Of a DNA stretch of 14,008 nt, positions 13,467 through 14,008 are shown in pieces; position 1 is the first letter of the stretch, and each line of letters starts with the position of its first letter. The position numbers were made by a program, and so were the translations under genes. Below the pieces are notes generated by a model that was given only the letters and a program-made list of their open reading frames with translations, had not been told where the DNA came from and ran no database searches. The stretch is from JBAXTZ01 sp037129925. Its GTDB lineage: Bacteria > Bacillota > Negativicutes > JBAXTZ01. The DNA lies in contig JBAXTZ010000064.1 of assembly GCA_037129925.1 (NCBI GenBank), forward strand, positions 1 to 14,008, read 5' to 3'.

Positions 13467-14008
13467 ATGAACAAATTTCCACAAACTGCCGGGACTGGCA
13501 TAAAGGTGTTGCTGGCGATTTCGGCGACGCTGTTAATTTTTTTCTTACGAATAACCGCATTCGGGGAGTCCAATTCAGTAACATTTTGGAAAGATTTATC
13601 TGGCGGCATGAGCAATGCTTATAAAGTATTATTAATTGATGGGCTATATTACGCAGTTATTGGCGCCGCTTTTGCTGCGACAACTAATAAACCGCGACTG
13701 TGGATTCAGAGCTTTTTCTTCGCATACTTGTTTGCTTGTTGTAGCGGATTAGCCGAAGGAATGATAAGTACGTATAGTGTGCCGAAAACGGAGGCTAACT
13801 TGCCCCAGCTGAGTGAATTTATATATCAAGTCACACTGAGAACTTATGATATCTCGTTCGGCTTTTTTTTAGCGTTATCAGTTTGGTTTTCATTCAGAAA
13901 GGACACGAGCTTTAAGAGCTTTTTGTTAGCAGCAATGATACTGGAGTTTTTCACAGGCTCTGTATTGGGTTTATTCTCGCCAATAACAAAAATTGTGGCA
14001 CCACTATC
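13467..14008 (+). CDS. Multi-pass membrane protein, cut by the window end
   Basis: Open from ATG 13467 (TAGGAG 11-16 bases upstream) to the end of the window: 180 residues and no stop. Predicted membrane segments lie at about 13-32, 52-71, 77-100, 128-143 and 151-170 (VLLAISATLLIFFL, YYAVIGAAFAATT, FFFAYLFACCSGLAEG, FGFFLALSVWFSF, SFLLAAMILEFFTG). A Cys-Cys pair at 91-92 sits in the third. Loops are short, with a 25-residue loop around 101-127. No transporter or enzyme motif is recognised. As the probable last or near-last member of the operon starting at 10635, it may anchor the soluble coiled-coil proteins to the inner membrane; this is inference. Confidence 0.8.
   Translation, partial: MNKFPQTAGTGIKVLLAISATLLIFFLRITAFGESNSVTFWKDLSGGMSNAYKVLLIDGLYYAVIGAAFAATTNKPRLWIQSFFFAYLFACCSGLAEGMISTYSVPKTEANLPQLSEFIYQVTLRTYDISFGFFLALSVWFSFRKDTSFKSFLLAAMILEFFTGSVLGLFSPITKIVAPL

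Noticed and set aside
13202..13615. 137-codon minus-strand frame
   Set aside because: Overlaps two plus-strand genes with good ribosome sites and coherent protein features; its own start has no support.

Overview
The window most likely comes from a diderm (outer-membrane) anaerobe with strong purine-rich ribosome binding sites, possibly a Negativicutes-type Firmicute. This rests on an inverse autotransporter, which requires an outer membrane, combined with GGAGG-type Shine-Dalgarno sequences, moderate-to-low GC and Firmicute-like HicAB and two-component proteins. The taxonomic call is an inference; no rRNA or housekeeping marker is present.

Left part (1-2400) looks like an accessory or prophage-like island. 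Bases 1-799 contain no credible protein gene. They form a hairpin-dense, U-poor, purine-rich sequence ending in a textbook intrinsic terminator, which I read as the 3' part or whole of a very large structured non-coding RNA, comparable in size and setting to the GOLLD/ROOL 'ornate large RNA' classes (class not proven). After a second terminator comes a HicA-HicB toxin-antitoxin pair behind a perfect TTGACA-17-TATAAT promoter carrying a palindromic operator. A convergent XRE/S24 (LexA/CI-like) repressor follows on the minus strand with its own terminator.

Middle part (2400-10314) reads as a signalling-to-surface module. An OmpR/PhoB-type response regulator and an overlapping membrane histidine kinase end in a terminator. 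They are followed by a promoter preceded by five tandem 11-bp repeats, the spacing used by OmpR/PhoB-family regulators, and an extended -10. This promoter appears to drive a small XRE regulator, a secreted 270-residue coiled-coil/FlgT_N-like protein, and a 1472-residue inverse autotransporter. The first 270 residues of that adhesin align without gaps to the whole preceding protein (about 57% identity by hand count). It continues through a 12-strand-type barrel, two Ig-like domains and eight ~81-residue repeats, two stretches of which are 300 bp long and nearly identical.

Right part (10315-14008) holds a small ORF broken by an amber codon, then a tight same-strand run of genes of unknown function: a DUF697-like Ala/Gly-rich helical protein, three cytoplasmic, largely coiled-coil proteins (one with an internal duplication, two overlapping by 8 bp) and a multi-pass membrane protein cut by the window end. 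The arrangement suggests a membrane-associated complex, but its function cannot be read from the sequence.

The most noteworthy items are the giant RNA candidate, the 11-bp repeat promoter, the adhesin with a duplicated stand-alone periplasmic half, and the uncharacterised helical-protein operon.
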